Shown: in pieces, positions 24,379 to 33,587 of the stretch | Position numbering within the stretch: the first letter of the stretch is position 1 | How the letters are laid out: the number at the start of each line of letters is the position of its first letter | NCBI RefSeq assembly: GCF_041227145.1 | Contig: NZ_JBGFSP010000003.1 | Coordinates: 3,162,001 to 3,226,000 of the forward strand | DNA: 64,000 nt | Direction: 5' to 3' | Origin: Bacteroides sp. AN502(2024) | GTDB lineage: Bacteria > Bacteroidota > Bacteroidia > Bacteroidales > Bacteroidaceae | The notes under the pieces: model-generated | The model's input: the letters and a program-made list of their open reading frames with translations, nothing else | Database searches by the model: none | Told to the model about the DNA's origin: nothing | Program-made: the position numbers and the translations under genes

Positions 24379-24995
24379 TTATAAATTTAAAATGTTTCTG
24401 ATTTCGTTCTCCATTTTCTGGTCTATCTTTTCGGACAGCTCCCGGCTTTCCCCGAGGAACTGTCGCTGGGGTATGCGTATGCGGAGCTTTTTCTTTTTGG
24501 TCAGTGCCAGCCTTTTCCATCGCAGCGCCTCCGGATTCTCCTGCGGTTTATTGCTTGCGGCGGAACCCCCTTTTCTGCCCTTTCTTTTGCCCGTGGCGGC
24601 TTTTTTAGCCTTGCCTGAAGCCTGGTAATACTTCGCCCATGCAAAGCGCCGCATTTGGGGCGTGACGGTCGGGTTCACTTCTCCTCCCCAGTTCTGGACG
24701 GGCGCGTATATGAGGTCGTTGGCCACTCTCACCCTGTAGTCCGCCGGCACATACTTGACGGAGCTGAAGAGGTGGTTTCTTCCTGAGAGTAATGTCCCGT
24801 ACTGCCCGGCCGCATCGGTCCGCCCCGAGGACAGCCTTTTCGCTTTCGGCCACGGGTGTAGCCCTCCGTTTACGAAACCTTCCTTTCGGAAGTTGTCCTG
24901 GAAGTGGTCTTTCGCCATGCGTCCGGCGGTGACCGGCATCCTGCGTCTCATCAGGTTGTCGAGCTCCTTCCGCTTGGCTTTTATCAGCTTTGAAT
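24379..24995 (-). pseudogene. Phage virion morphogenesis (Mu gpG-like) protein, 5' end removed by IS
   Basis: The frame is open from the IS border at 24995 (KLIKAKRKELDNLMRRRMPV...) to the stop at 24379, about 205 residues. The segments FRKEGFVNGGLHPWPKAKR, GTLLSGRNHLFSSVKY and VANDLIYAPVQNWGGEVNPTVTPQMRRFAW are typical of the phage virion morphogenesis family (tail completion). The start codon and some N-terminal residues have been lost where the IS4 copy begins. This gene marks the point where the prophage is cut. Confidence 0.8.
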
Positions 24996-26330
24996 CAATA
25001 TTGTCCTAAATAAATTTTGAGCATGAGCTAACTGACTATACTGTTAAGTATAGCCTCGAGAGTTCAAAATCAATCCCCCCTAATCGTTTTCGATGGTTTC
25101 GGGAGGTGGTGTAAATGGTTGATCAAGCCATTTTTGGAGGTCGATTTTGGTAAATGTGTTCAGCCGGAGGGTGACCACAAGGTTAGCCAATGCCCATTTG
25201 TATCTTGCGATGTGCTTTAGCCATGTCAGAATCAGCATTGTAGTCATAGCAGTCCATATTTGGGTCTCTACGGCATTGCGGGATGTGCCGATAAAGCTCT
25301 TGATGCGTAGCAGTTGCTTGAGGTTGCGAAAGAAGATTTCTATGTTCCACCGAGCCTTGTACAGAGCCGCTATGCTTGATGCTGCCAATGTGAAGTTGTT
25401 TGTGAGTAACTCAATTTCAAAACCGTGTTCATCGTTCCATACTGCGATGCGACGTAAACGTTTGGGATATTTGGATTTGGCCGCCGAGAGTTCGAACTCG
25501 ATTATTTCGTCAATAAGTACATTCTGAGCGTGTTTTTCAGGCAAAGGCAACTCCTCTATGGCTTTGTACCGGATATTGTCTTTATGACGCACTACAAAGA
25601 ACACGTTGCTGCTGTCCCAATTATTCAGCAATGAGTAGTCACAGTAGCCTCGGTCGGCTACTACAATACTATACGGATGTAACTCAATATCAAAAGCAGC
25701 TTTGTTGTCGGTGGTTTTGCCATCGGTGATATTCACGAACTCCGGCAAAAGACTGTCATAGTCCAATAGCGTGTGCATCTTGACCGCCCCCTTGGTGGTA
25801 GTGTAATGTGCCCAGTCATATATTGACAGAGTCAATGACACCAATGTGGAGTCGAGCAGTTTTATCGGCATCTTGAAACGGAACTTTCTTCGTTGCCATA
25901 GGGCTTGCTGTCCGAAATACTGAAACAACGAGTAGAATATGCCGCGAAAAACCGAACTGTCTCGGTTGGCGTTCTGATATGCTACCGTTGACTTGGATGG
26001 TGCACGGTTGATTCCCAAATGATTGAGGTTGCCGGTGGCTGATTTCAGCCCGTTTGAGATATCTCTGACTGAATCACATCCTGAGAATTGGCTGAAAATC
26101 ATGCTAACAAACTGACTCCATGTATTGTAGCCCTTACAATGCTTGTCTGACCCCGAAGATTTTATGATTTTCCTGATATTTTCTTTCGGGAGATGTGATA
26201 TTACCTGTGCGAAAAGTGTTATATTTGCCATAGGAAGTAGATGAGTTGGTGGCTCGCTACTAAGGTAGTCATTTTACCTTAGTTCTACTTCCTTTTTATT
26301 TGTTCTCCCAATTTATTTAGGACAATATTG
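24996..26330 (-). mobile_element. IS4-family insertion sequence, copy 2 (1335 bp), no target duplication
   Basis: It has the same ends and length as the copy at 4098-5432. Flanking nonamers differ (GCTTTGAAT on the left, GATTTATAT on the right), so the neighbours were not originally joined. An adjacent deletion or recombination between two IS copies explains this and removed the right half of the prophage. Confidence 0.92.
25080..26231 (-). CDS. IS4-family DDE transposase (copy 2)
   Basis: The 383-residue protein is identical to the one at 4182-5333, with all three catalytic residues (LLDST, VADRGY, and the Glu in RWNIEIFF). The single base change seen between the genes is silent. The element is complete and potentially active. 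Confidence 0.93.
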   Translation of the reverse strand: MANITLFAQVISHLPKENIRKIIKSSGSDKHCKGYNTWSQFVSMIFSQFSGCDSVRDISNGLKSATGNLNHLGINRAPSKSTVAYQNANRDSSVFRGIFYSLFQYFGQQALWQRRKFRFKMPIKLLDSTLVSLTLSIYDWAHYTTTKGAVKMHTLLDYDSLLPEFVNITDGKTTDNKAAFDIELHPYSIVVADRGYCDYSLLNNWDSSNVFFVVRHKDNIRYKAIEELPLPEKHAQNVLIDEIIEFELSAAKSKYPKRLRRIAVWNDEHGFEIELLTNNFTLAASSIAALYKARWNIEIFFRNLKQLLRIKSFIGTSRNAVETQIWTAMTTMLILTWLKHIARYKWALANLVVTLRLNTFTKIDLQKWLDQPFTPPPETIEND

Positions 26331-26646
26331 GATTTATATGGAAAATCAATTGCTCTTCTTAGAAAAATATGCCCAATACCCGGATGTCGTACGATTCCAC
26401 TTATCTTTTTTGTTGAACGGACGAAGAGCGTCAAAGGATCCTGATCTCCCCAAGTATCTACAGATTCTCGACCGAATGCCCAAAGCGGATCGGGATATTC
26501 TTTTGGCTTGGCGAGACTATACTATTAAAAGGGACGAATATAGAGAAAAGACCAAACCTTTGTTGGACAGTATACGTAACAATGCCCCTCGTTTTATCGA
26601 GACTATTCCGACGAGTAGTTCATCATCAACTATAAAAAATGAGTAA
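26331..26646 (+). pseudogene. 3' gene remnant behind the IS, possibly the rest of the DUF4369 gene
   Basis: The frame is open from the IS border; the ATG at 26338 may be only an internal Met. The 102 residues are helical: LFLEKYAQYPDVVRFHLSFLLNGRR, LPKYLQILDRMPKADRDILLAWRDY and EYREKTKPLLDSI. Proteins with an N-terminal DUF4369 domain continue with such a helical segment (a helix with F-xx-YPDSPV-like sequence), so this may be the lost tail of the gene cut at 13425. It ends in a Ser/Thr-rich tail. The link is an inference. Confidence 0.45.
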
Positions 26647-26737
26647 AATCCTTGGTCTTATTGTTATTCTGGTGATTTGCGTTACTATATATGTATACGC
26701 ATTTGTATACGGTCGAAATTTGTATCTTAATTTATAA
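26639..26737 (+). CDS. Tiny hydrophobic ORF over the promoter module
   Basis: A 32-residue ORF (MSKILGLIVILVICVTIYVYAFVYGRNLYLNL) overlaps the stop of the previous frame (ATGAGTAA) and ends inside the promoter module. It looks like a single membrane helix. The same last 13 residues can be read at 11584-11622, but the third copy of the DNA (48 kb) has stops in this frame, so the conservation is probably due to the DNA element. Confidence 0.25.
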   Translation: MSKILGLIVILVICVTIYVYAFVYGRNLYLNL

Positions 26738-26750
26738 ATGTCGTCCTTTG
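26692..26750 (+). promoter_or_regulatory. GTATACGCATTTGTATAC plus promoter module, copy 2
   Basis: The sequence from the GTATAC palindrome through the promoter matches copy 1 almost base for base (one change near the end). TTTG at 26719-26722 and GTCCTTTG at 26743-26750 are 20 bases apart. The left arm of the hairpin seen in copy 1 is absent. It lies 97 bases before the JAB-type lipoprotein gene. Confidence 0.55.
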
Positions 26751-26846
26751 TACAAATCATCATTGTGTATGATTTTTTGCTTATATGCTTTTTGTTATTA
26801 GCAGCTGGACAAGTAATTTTTATTATTAACTTATAACTATTTTCTT

Positions 26847-28389
26847 ATGAGACATTCAACACTAATTCGAAGCTTGCTGGGGCTTACTGTTCTTTTGGTT
26901 TCTTGTCAAGCGGATGACTCACCAGATATCTTATCTGACAGTGAAGCTCAATTATTCGTATCAGAGGCGTGTAATTATTATGAGCAAACTATCTCTGAAG
27001 CTGCTGAAAAAAGTAAAATAGTGCAAAACAAAAATATGTCACCCGGGGAAGTTACTCCTTGCTGGCATAAAGCGCACATTAAGCAGGATGCACGTTATGA
27101 GTATGTATATGTACCGATAATTGCCGGTAACAACTACGTACGCCGAGTTAAAATAGGCAAACAGGGAGAGAAGAAGATCTACAGAATTCCGATTTCGCAA
27201 ACACTGTGCGTACGTAGAGATAAGACGGGTAATTATGATGCAGCTTATGTGACGATAATGCCTTCCCTGAATTATTATCGTGCTAACAAAAGTACTTTCT
27301 CTGAAAAGGTTATCCATGATAAAAGTCTATATGGCAATTTGTCAGGGTATGTAGTGTACAACAACATAGTGAGCAGTAAAATGATAGTGGCTGACAGAGT
27401 GAAGTCTGGAAAGTGTTTATGGTCATATTCACCCGCTACATTCAAAGATAAAGCATTGTCCCTGAAAATCAAAAAAGAAATCTTTCAAGATATTCATAAT
27501 ATAGGAACGAGTCTCACAAGGAACACAATAGATGGAGGAATGCTTGAAGAAGTAGAAGTTACAGGGGACGGTGGAGATGACGATGATGAGACTTATTATT
27601 GTGGCTTTTGTGGTCTAGATGTTCCTTATGACCATATTTGTCCAGAAGATGAAGAAGAAGAGGAGGAAGAGGTCGGAGATGATTATTCCCCTGGTGGCTG
27701 GGGAGGAGGTGGCGGTTCGCCTGGTGGTGGATCATCAGGAGGAAGCTCTTCTTCAAGACCCAAATTTTGCATAAAGGTGTATAATAAGTTGCTTTCTCAA
27801 ACGTTTAGTCAATTTCAGCAAGTATTACAGAATCTTTTGAAGGATTCTCCAAATCGAGAGTGTGCTGTGTTTTATAGATATGACAATACTCCGGTGAGTA
27901 TATTGCAACGAAAATATATGTAGGTCGTGAAGGAGAAGCAAATTTAGGGGTCGATCCTAATACGTTAGAATTAACGGATGGGTATATACATTCCCATTAT
28001 GATATAAGTAACTCTACATTAGCTATTTTTTCTCCTGATGATTTATTGTTTACAGGATTTCTATATGAAAATTCAGCGATAAGTAGCGTTGGTAAATTTT
28101 CATCAGGATTGTATACTAGTGCTGGTACATTTTTTTAGAAGTAACAAATGAACAGTTATATAAAGAATTTTATAAAAAGTACTCGGATGAACAAGGAAGA
28201 GGAGCATTGATCACTACTTATAAATTACATGGAATTGTAAGTAATGCAGACACTTCGAAAGCAATTGATTCCCTGACAAGATTGTTGAATACAACCAAAT
28301 CTGGATTAACTTTAGTGTATAGGTTACATGGTGATAGCACCTTGTATTATACAGAAAATGGTACAATCAAGATATATAACCCATATTAA
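26847..28389 (+). pseudogene. Lipoprotein with Gly/Ser linker and JAB/JAMM-like C-terminal domain, two frameshifts
   Basis: The first frame (358 residues) has a lipobox LVSC (Cys20), a beta-rich domain, a small Cys/His cluster (CGFCGLDVPYDHIC, like a zinc ribbon), an acidic run and a Gly/Ser linker (about 278-305), then a new domain starting KFCIKVYNKLL. It stops at 27923. A second frame from about 27896 continues with YIATKIYVGREGE and DGYIHSHYDISNSTLAIF then SPDDL, and a third from about 28135 to TAA 28389. Restoring one base near 27893 and one in the T7 run at 28130-28136 gives about 513 residues. HxH-(11)-SxxD is a JAMM metalloprotease signature, as in toxin-type JAB domains. Confidence 0.65.
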
Positions 28390-28400
28390 AAATTAGTCTT

Positions 28401-28901
28401 ATGAAAACAAGTTTATTTATTCTATTATTTAGTTTTTTATTTTCATTCTGTGCTATAGCACAAAAAACTGTTTATCAGAAAGCTGCTTACGATTTAACAC
28501 CTTTTACTGGTACATGGGTTGCAATGAAGGATAGTATGAAATATGAAATCACTTTTAAGAAGGGAATACTAAAAAACTATTTAGATTTTGAAGATACAAA
28601 TTATGAATCAGAAATAGTTTTTGCAACATTAGTGAGATGGTATAAAAATGGAACTTTAATTCGTGAAGTGAAGTCAAATACTCCAGAGTCTATTTTGAAA
28701 GGATTTATCGGTGATACTGACCCCTTATGTTTAGGTAGTGTATTATATATCGATAAAGAGAGAAAATGTTATGGTGATGGCACGTTTACTATTGATCGAG
28801 TCGTGGACCCGAAGGTAGCTAAGTGGGCTCATTCTTATAGTTCAGTTTTGGGAGGAAAATCAGCCTTTCCTGCTCGTTTGGACTTTATCAAGGTTAAATA
28901 A
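28401..28901 (+). CDS. Small secreted protein, DUF6705-like
   Basis: The 166-residue protein has a signal peptide (ending AIAQ) and a lipocalin-like beta pattern: LTPFTGTWVAMKDSMKYEITFKKG, EIVFATLVRWYKNG and FTIDRVVDPKVAKW. This recalls DUF6705, small secreted proteins of Bacteroidota. It starts 12 bases after the JAB-type gene, so it is its partner in transcription; a protective role against the neighbour is possible but not shown. The following 190 bases contain no gene. Confidence 0.6.
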   Translation: MKTSLFILLFSFLFSFCAIAQKTVYQKAAYDLTPFTGTWVAMKDSMKYEITFKKGILKNYLDFEDTNYESEIVFATLVRWYKNGTLIREVKSNTPESILKGFIGDTDPLCLGSVLYIDKERKCYGDGTFTIDRVVDPKVAKWAHSYSSVLGGKSAFPARLDFIKVK

Positions 28902-29091
28902 ATGTGAGTAATAGGGATGGATTTCAAATAAGAGAATTGAAATAAAAATAATAAGTAAATGGATGAATAGGGGGAGGAGGTACACAAGTATTTGAAGTGG
29001 AATTATATATTGTCCTCCTTCCTATATCGTTCGTGTTTAAATTTACATTTTGGTTACTTACATAAATCTCCTTATATGTCAGTGAAAAGAT

Positions 29092-30852
29092 ATGAACTTT
29101 AAAATGCTTGCTACAAGAATGAATTTCATGCTTTATTCTTTGCAGATATGCTTATGGGGGATACTGTTATTACCTATCAGTTTTATATATAAAACAATTT
29201 TGTCAGACTATATACTAATCTCCATAGAAACTGTTGTATCCGCTTGTTTGGCAATTGTCTCATTTGGATTAGCCATAAGAAACAAAAGGTTTCCCGAAAT
29301 CTCAATGGTGGACATCATCATTACTTGTTATGCCGGATATATACTTTTCAACAGCTTCTTCATACGTCCATTACCTGTTACCGATCTTTTTCTACTTAAG
29401 TTTCTATCTGTCTGCCTCATTTATATATCAATCCGAATGATGACGGATAAACAGCAGAGAAAGGGAAGTATATCCATCGCAATCATTGGAACGTTGGAAG
29501 CCGTATTGGTAATTTTGCAAAATTACGGGTTGGTGGAAAGCGAGCATCTGTTGTTTAATTGTACCGGTTCTTTTTTCAATCCCGGTCTTGCCGGAGGATT
29601 TCTTGCTTGTTCACTCTGCATTTCCGTTTATCTTCTTATAACAACACGCATTTGTTTCAAAAAAATATACTTATTCATAAGTGCTGTTTTACAGATAAAC
29701 GCTCTTGTACTGACTCATTCACGAGCCGGATGGATAGCTGCCGTTATAGGAATATGCTATCTTTTATGGCATACGGAGGGCATTGTCATTCAACGAAGTA
29801 AAGCATTCCTTAAAAAGAGTCTTATGGCCCAATGTATAATAACAGGTATTGCCATAATCGCAGCAATATCTGTTTATCAATATAAGAAAGCATCGGCAGA
29901 TGGACGTTTGTTCATCTGGGGGATCTGTTTGGATATGAGTAAAGATAAACTAATAACCGGACATGGAACAGGAATGTTCAGGGAGAAATTCCCCAACTAT
30001 CAGGCTGCTTTTTTTACGCAAAATCCGGACTCTGACAATATAGACTATGCTGGCAATCCATTATATCCTTTCAACGAATATTTGTCGGTACTTGTCACAC
30101 AAGGACTAATAGGAGTCGCTTTTCTAATTTTGATTGTAATTCTTTTGTTCTTTCATTCCTCTTCCAAAGATGTCCGACGACAAAGGGCTTTTCTTCTAAC
30201 TTGGGGAATTTTTGCCTTTTTTTCATATCCTATGGCGCACTATCGTTTAATGATTCTGCTACCCTTTCTAATAGCGCTACTTCCGATAAAGAGTAGGACA
30301 TTGAGAAGCCACCTGGGAATGTGGGCAAAAATTATTATTTTAGGAGTAATCATATCAGGAATATATGTAGGAATAAGTGGAATGCTTACTTATTCCAAAC
30401 TTGAAAAAGCCTATAATAAACATGAACGTATTTCACAGGAACTATATAATGATATAAAATATGATCTTACTTTATTGAATCATTATTATAATTCCATAGC
30501 GAGTAAATTATCTGCTTACGAAGAATTTTATTTATTAAAAGAATATGTCGAATTATATCCTTCATCTTACGGGTTGTGTGAGCTGGGAAGGAGGTATAAA
30601 GGTCGGAAACTTTTTAGTCGAGCCAAGGAGTGTTTTATTTTCGCATACCATATTAACCCTTCGTTAATTGTTCCCAGATATGAACTGTTTCTAATATATA
30701 AGGAGGAAAAAAATATGAATCAAATGGTCGCTATTGGAGAACAAATACTACATCAGCCAGTCAAACAGGAAAGCACAATATCCATAAAGATCAAAACTGA
30801 AGTAAGAAAAGTACTTAGAGATTTTTTTATTAAAAACATGGTAACAAAGTAA
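29092..30852 (+). CDS. O-antigen-ligase-like membrane protein with C-terminal helical repeats
   Basis: The 586-residue protein has about 11 hydrophobic segments to residue 430, then a soluble tail with TPR-like helices (YYNSIASKLSAYEEFYLLKEYVELYPSSYGLCELGRRYKGRKLFSRAKECFIFAYHINPSL). The Wzy_C signature is visible: THSRAGW near 207, GRLFIWGICLDM near 270, then GHGTGMFREKFP and NPLYPFNEYLSVLVTQGLIG. Such proteins transfer undecaprenyl-linked glycans to lipid A, to other sugars or, in the PglL type, to proteins. The periplasmic loop and the repeat tail suit a protein-glycan role, but this is inference. The next gene starts on its last base (TAATG). Confidence 0.82.
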   Translation: MNFKMLATRMNFMLYSLQICLWGILLLPISFIYKTILSDYILISIETVVSACLAIVSFGLAIRNKRFPEISMVDIIITCYAGYILFNSFFIRPLPVTDLFLLKFLSVCLIYISIRMMTDKQQRKGSISIAIIGTLEAVLVILQNYGLVESEHLLFNCTGSFFNPGLAGGFLACSLCISVYLLITTRICFKKIYLFISAVLQINALVLTHSRAGWIAAVIGICYLLWHTEGIVIQRSKAFLKKSLMAQCIITGIAIIAAISVYQYKKASADGRLFIWGICLDMSKDKLITGHGTGMFREKFPNYQAAFFTQNPDSDNIDYAGNPLYPFNEYLSVLVTQGLIGVAFLILIVILLFFHSSSKDVRRQRAFLLTWGIFAFFSYPMAHYRLMILLPFLIALLPIKSRTLRSHLGMWAKIIILGVIISGIYVGISGMLTYSKLEKAYNKHERISQELYNDIKYDLTLLNHYYNSIASKLSAYEEFYLLKEYVELYPSSYGLCELGRRYKGRKLFSRAKECFIFAYHINPSLIVPRYELFLIYKEEKNMNQMVAIGEQILHQPVKQESTISIKIKTEVRKVLRDFFIKNMVTK

Positions 30853-32804
30853 TGAAGAAATTAATTTTATTTTTAGTATTGGGAGTATTATTGTCTTGTC
30901 AGAGTGCGGATAATAGAAAATTGGAAAAAACTCTTGATTTGGCGCAATCTAATCGTGGGGAACTGGAAAATGTACTCCGATATTACAGTCGGAATGAGGC
31001 TGACAGTTTGAAATTAAAAGCTGCTCGATTCTTGATTATGAATATGCCCGGACATTATTCTTTTATTGGCAGAAACTATGAAAATTATTGTAAAGCATCA
31101 GAGAAAAATATTTTTTCCAAAATCTCAACGAATAAGAAGGTTGACGGGCTAAACAAACTGATACGCCAATATCCGGCAGAATGTTTTGAAAGGGTAGAGG
31201 ATTGTTCCATTATTACGGCAGATTATCTGATACAGAACATAAACAGGGCATTTGAAGATTGGCAACGAGGAAACTGGGCTAAAGGAATTACTTTTAATGA
31301 GTTTTGTGAGTATCTATTACCTTATAAATGTACGGAGACGCAAGCGTTTGATAATTGGCGAACCGTCTTGCGTCCCATAGCCAATGATACATTGCAAGAC
31401 TTCGAGTACAACGATCTTTGGAACAAAACCTCTTATTGGGCTGCCGAAGCCATTAATATGAAATTGCATGATACGGTAATTATACATGTGAGAAAAAATA
31501 TGAACGGACATTATTTATACAAAGTGCCATTTTGGTGTAATATACCTTCTAATTCATGCGAGACAAGGACTACAACTGCGTTGGCTATTTTAAGAAGTAA
31601 AGGTTTCCCTGTCTCCTATGATTTTATTATACAATGGGCGACAAATAACAATGCTCATTCATGGTTAAGTGTGCTGATAGATCATAATCGAAGAATTCCA
31701 TGTGAAGGAGGACATGAGCCTTTCTTGGCAAGTGTACGCCCTGGAGAATGTAAGGGAAAAGTATACAGAAGAACTTACTCCGCCAATCCTGATTTAATTT
31801 TAATGAACCAATATTCTTCGGATATTCCACCGGTATTTCAAAACTTGTTTATGAAAGATGTAACTGATGAATATGCGGCGACAGAGTCTCCTGTATTTCC
31901 CGTTTTATCAGAGAAAAAGGAGTTAAAGGAAAAATACGCCTATCTGACTGTTTTTAATGGCGTAGATTGGACACCTATCGGCTTTAGCCGGATAAGTAAT
32001 CGGGAAAAAGTGACTTTTGAAAAGGTTGAAAAAGGAGCGGTATATATGCCGGCATACTATATAGATGGTAAAATTAAGCCCTTCAATTATCCGGCATTGT
32101 TAAATGAAAGAGGGAGATTAGAGTTTCTTATACCAGATAAAGAAAGTACACAAAGTATCCTCGTTAAAAGAAAATATCCTTTAATTCGCAAAGCTTTTAT
32201 TGCGGCACAGCGTTTAAAAGGAGGTGTGTTTCAGGCGGCTAACAAAGAAGATTTCAGTGATGCGAAAACATTGTATACGTTTGACGAATATAGTGTTTCT
32301 GGAAATATACTTATTTCTGATACTACCCGGTACCGATATTGGCGTTATTTTAGTCCCCAACCTTTTCGCTGTAACATAGCTGAACTTATATTTTATACCG
32401 TAGGAAACAAAAAACTGACAGGTAAAATAATTGGTTCTGAAGAACGGAGCAGTAATCCGAATTATCTTCGGAAGGCTGCTTTCGATTTGAATCCATTATC
32501 CTATTTTGCGTCTGAAACGGTAAGGAATGGTTGGGTAGGATTGGATTTGGGCGAACCTAAACAAGTAGAAAAAATCGGCTATATGATTCGAAATGACGGT
32601 AATAATATATGTGTTGGTGATACATACGAGTTGTTTTATTGGGATATAGATGGTTGGCATTCAATAGAGAAACAAATAGCGGATGATTTTGAACTGACCT
32701 TTCACCATGTCCCGCAAAATGCTTTGTTGTTATTAAAGAATCGAAGTAGAGGAAAAGATGAACGAATTTTCCTCTATCGTGATGCCAAACAAATATGGTA
32801 TTAA
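30852..32804 (+). CDS. Transglutaminase-like lipoprotein
   Basis: The 650-residue protein has a lipobox LLSC (Cys16). A transglutaminase/cysteine-protease-like core is visible: Cys236 in SNSCETRTTTALAILRSKGFP, His269 in NNAHSWLSVLID with Asp277 following. The C-terminal third (about 480-650) has a discoidin-like beta-sandwich pattern (YRYWRYFSPQPFRCNIAELIFY; WVGLDLGEPKQVEKIGYMIRND). These features suggest a surface protein that cleaves or modifies peptides or binds sugars. It is coupled to the O-antigen-ligase-like gene by a TAATG overlap, so both belong to one process. No repeats or frameshifts. Confidence 0.75.
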   Translation: MKKLILFLVLGVLLSCQSADNRKLEKTLDLAQSNRGELENVLRYYSRNEADSLKLKAARFLIMNMPGHYSFIGRNYENYCKASEKNIFSKISTNKKVDGLNKLIRQYPAECFERVEDCSIITADYLIQNINRAFEDWQRGNWAKGITFNEFCEYLLPYKCTETQAFDNWRTVLRPIANDTLQDFEYNDLWNKTSYWAAEAINMKLHDTVIIHVRKNMNGHYLYKVPFWCNIPSNSCETRTTTALAILRSKGFPVSYDFIIQWATNNNAHSWLSVLIDHNRRIPCEGGHEPFLASVRPGECKGKVYRRTYSANPDLILMNQYSSDIPPVFQNLFMKDVTDEYAATESPVFPVLSEKKELKEKYAYLTVFNGVDWTPIGFSRISNREKVTFEKVEKGAVYMPAYYIDGKIKPFNYPALLNERGRLEFLIPDKESTQSILVKRKYPLIRKAFIAAQRLKGGVFQAANKEDFSDAKTLYTFDEYSVSGNILISDTTRYRYWRYFSPQPFRCNIAELIFYTVGNKKLTGKIIGSEERSSNPNYLRKAAFDLNPLSYFASETVRNGWVGLDLGEPKQVEKIGYMIRNDGNNICVGDTYELFYWDIDGWHSIEKQIADDFELTFHHVPQNALLLLKNRSRGKDERIFLYRDAKQIWY

Positions 32805-33014
32805 TAGATTATGAAAAGTTTCGTTTCTTTCCATGAATGCTCCGAATATCAGGTAAAGGATCTGTGTTCGTATGGAGTAGTGAAATTATTCATATTGCTT
32901 TTCGGGACAAAATTATATATGTATACGCATTGGTTTGTTCCACTCTAAGTGGCTTTGGCAGTAAATAGAATGAGTTTTTTGAAAAGCTCTCTCATACAAA
33001 AAAATGAAAATCCT

Positions 33015-33295
33015 CTTTCATCCTATCACCGTCTCCCTGAAACTCCCTATTTATCGTATATACAGAGCGGTGATAGGTTGTTATTAACCTATCACCTCAT
33101 CTATCACCTATCACCGCCTGTTTTTTGACAGCCCGATTTGTTTCAAGATGTTTCAATTGCTTGAAACACTTTGTTTCAAGGCGCTGAACACTTTGTTTCA
33201 AGGCGCTGAACACTTTGTTCCAAAGCGCTGAACACTTTGTTTCAACACGGTGAACACTTTGTTTCAATACGGTGTAACACTTTGTTTCCAAGCCG
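33015..33295. repeat. Intergenic repeat element, copy 2
   Basis: The same architecture as at 3596-3885: five CCTATCACCG-type words at 33021-33117, then about six 22-bp units with AACACTTTGTTTCAA at 33135-33295. It is in the same orientation as copy 1. Before it (32805-33014) lies a single GTATACGCATT word (32921-32931) and nothing else I can name. The IS3 element begins 16 bases after it. Confidence 0.7.
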
Positions 33296-33587
33296 CATAG
33301 ACCAAGTGTTTGACTTATACTAGAAATGGTTGTCACTTTTAGAGGCTAGTTACTAAATAAGTTGTCACATTCTGTTATTCATAACTAAAACAGTTGTTAG
33401 TTTCTTCCCTTTGCTCCTAAGATAGTTGTCATACGTAAAAACAATGGACAAATCTGAGTGTGCTCGGGCTCTCGGTAAAAGTCAATAGGGTTCGACACCC
33501 TATTGGCTTTTGTGAGACAATGGCTTAAACCGTCATGTCCCGGGTTCTCGGTATCGCAAATATAGTATTTATTTATCATATGGAACC

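Larger units (their letters stand above)
13421..24995 (+). mobile_element. Mu-like transposable prophage, left part only
   Basis: The block has the Mu gene order: left-end repeats, repressor on the minus strand, early genes with transposase A and ATPase B, small regulators, GemA and DUF3164, then late genes. Base composition jumps to clearly GC-rich coding sequence from about 15300 to 24990 compared with AT-rich flanks. The left end is taken as TGTAAGGGGG at 13421, where the DUF4369 gene breaks off. The right end, lysis, portal, capsid and most tail genes are absent; the block stops inside a virion gene at an IS4 copy. A frameshifted transposase and two interrupted genes show that it is dead as a phage. 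Confidence 0.88.

Noticed and set aside
33097..33336. 79-codon minus-strand ORF with LETKC repeats
   Set aside because: It is a reading of the 22-bp tandem array, which changes frame each unit; copy 1 has stops in the matching reading.
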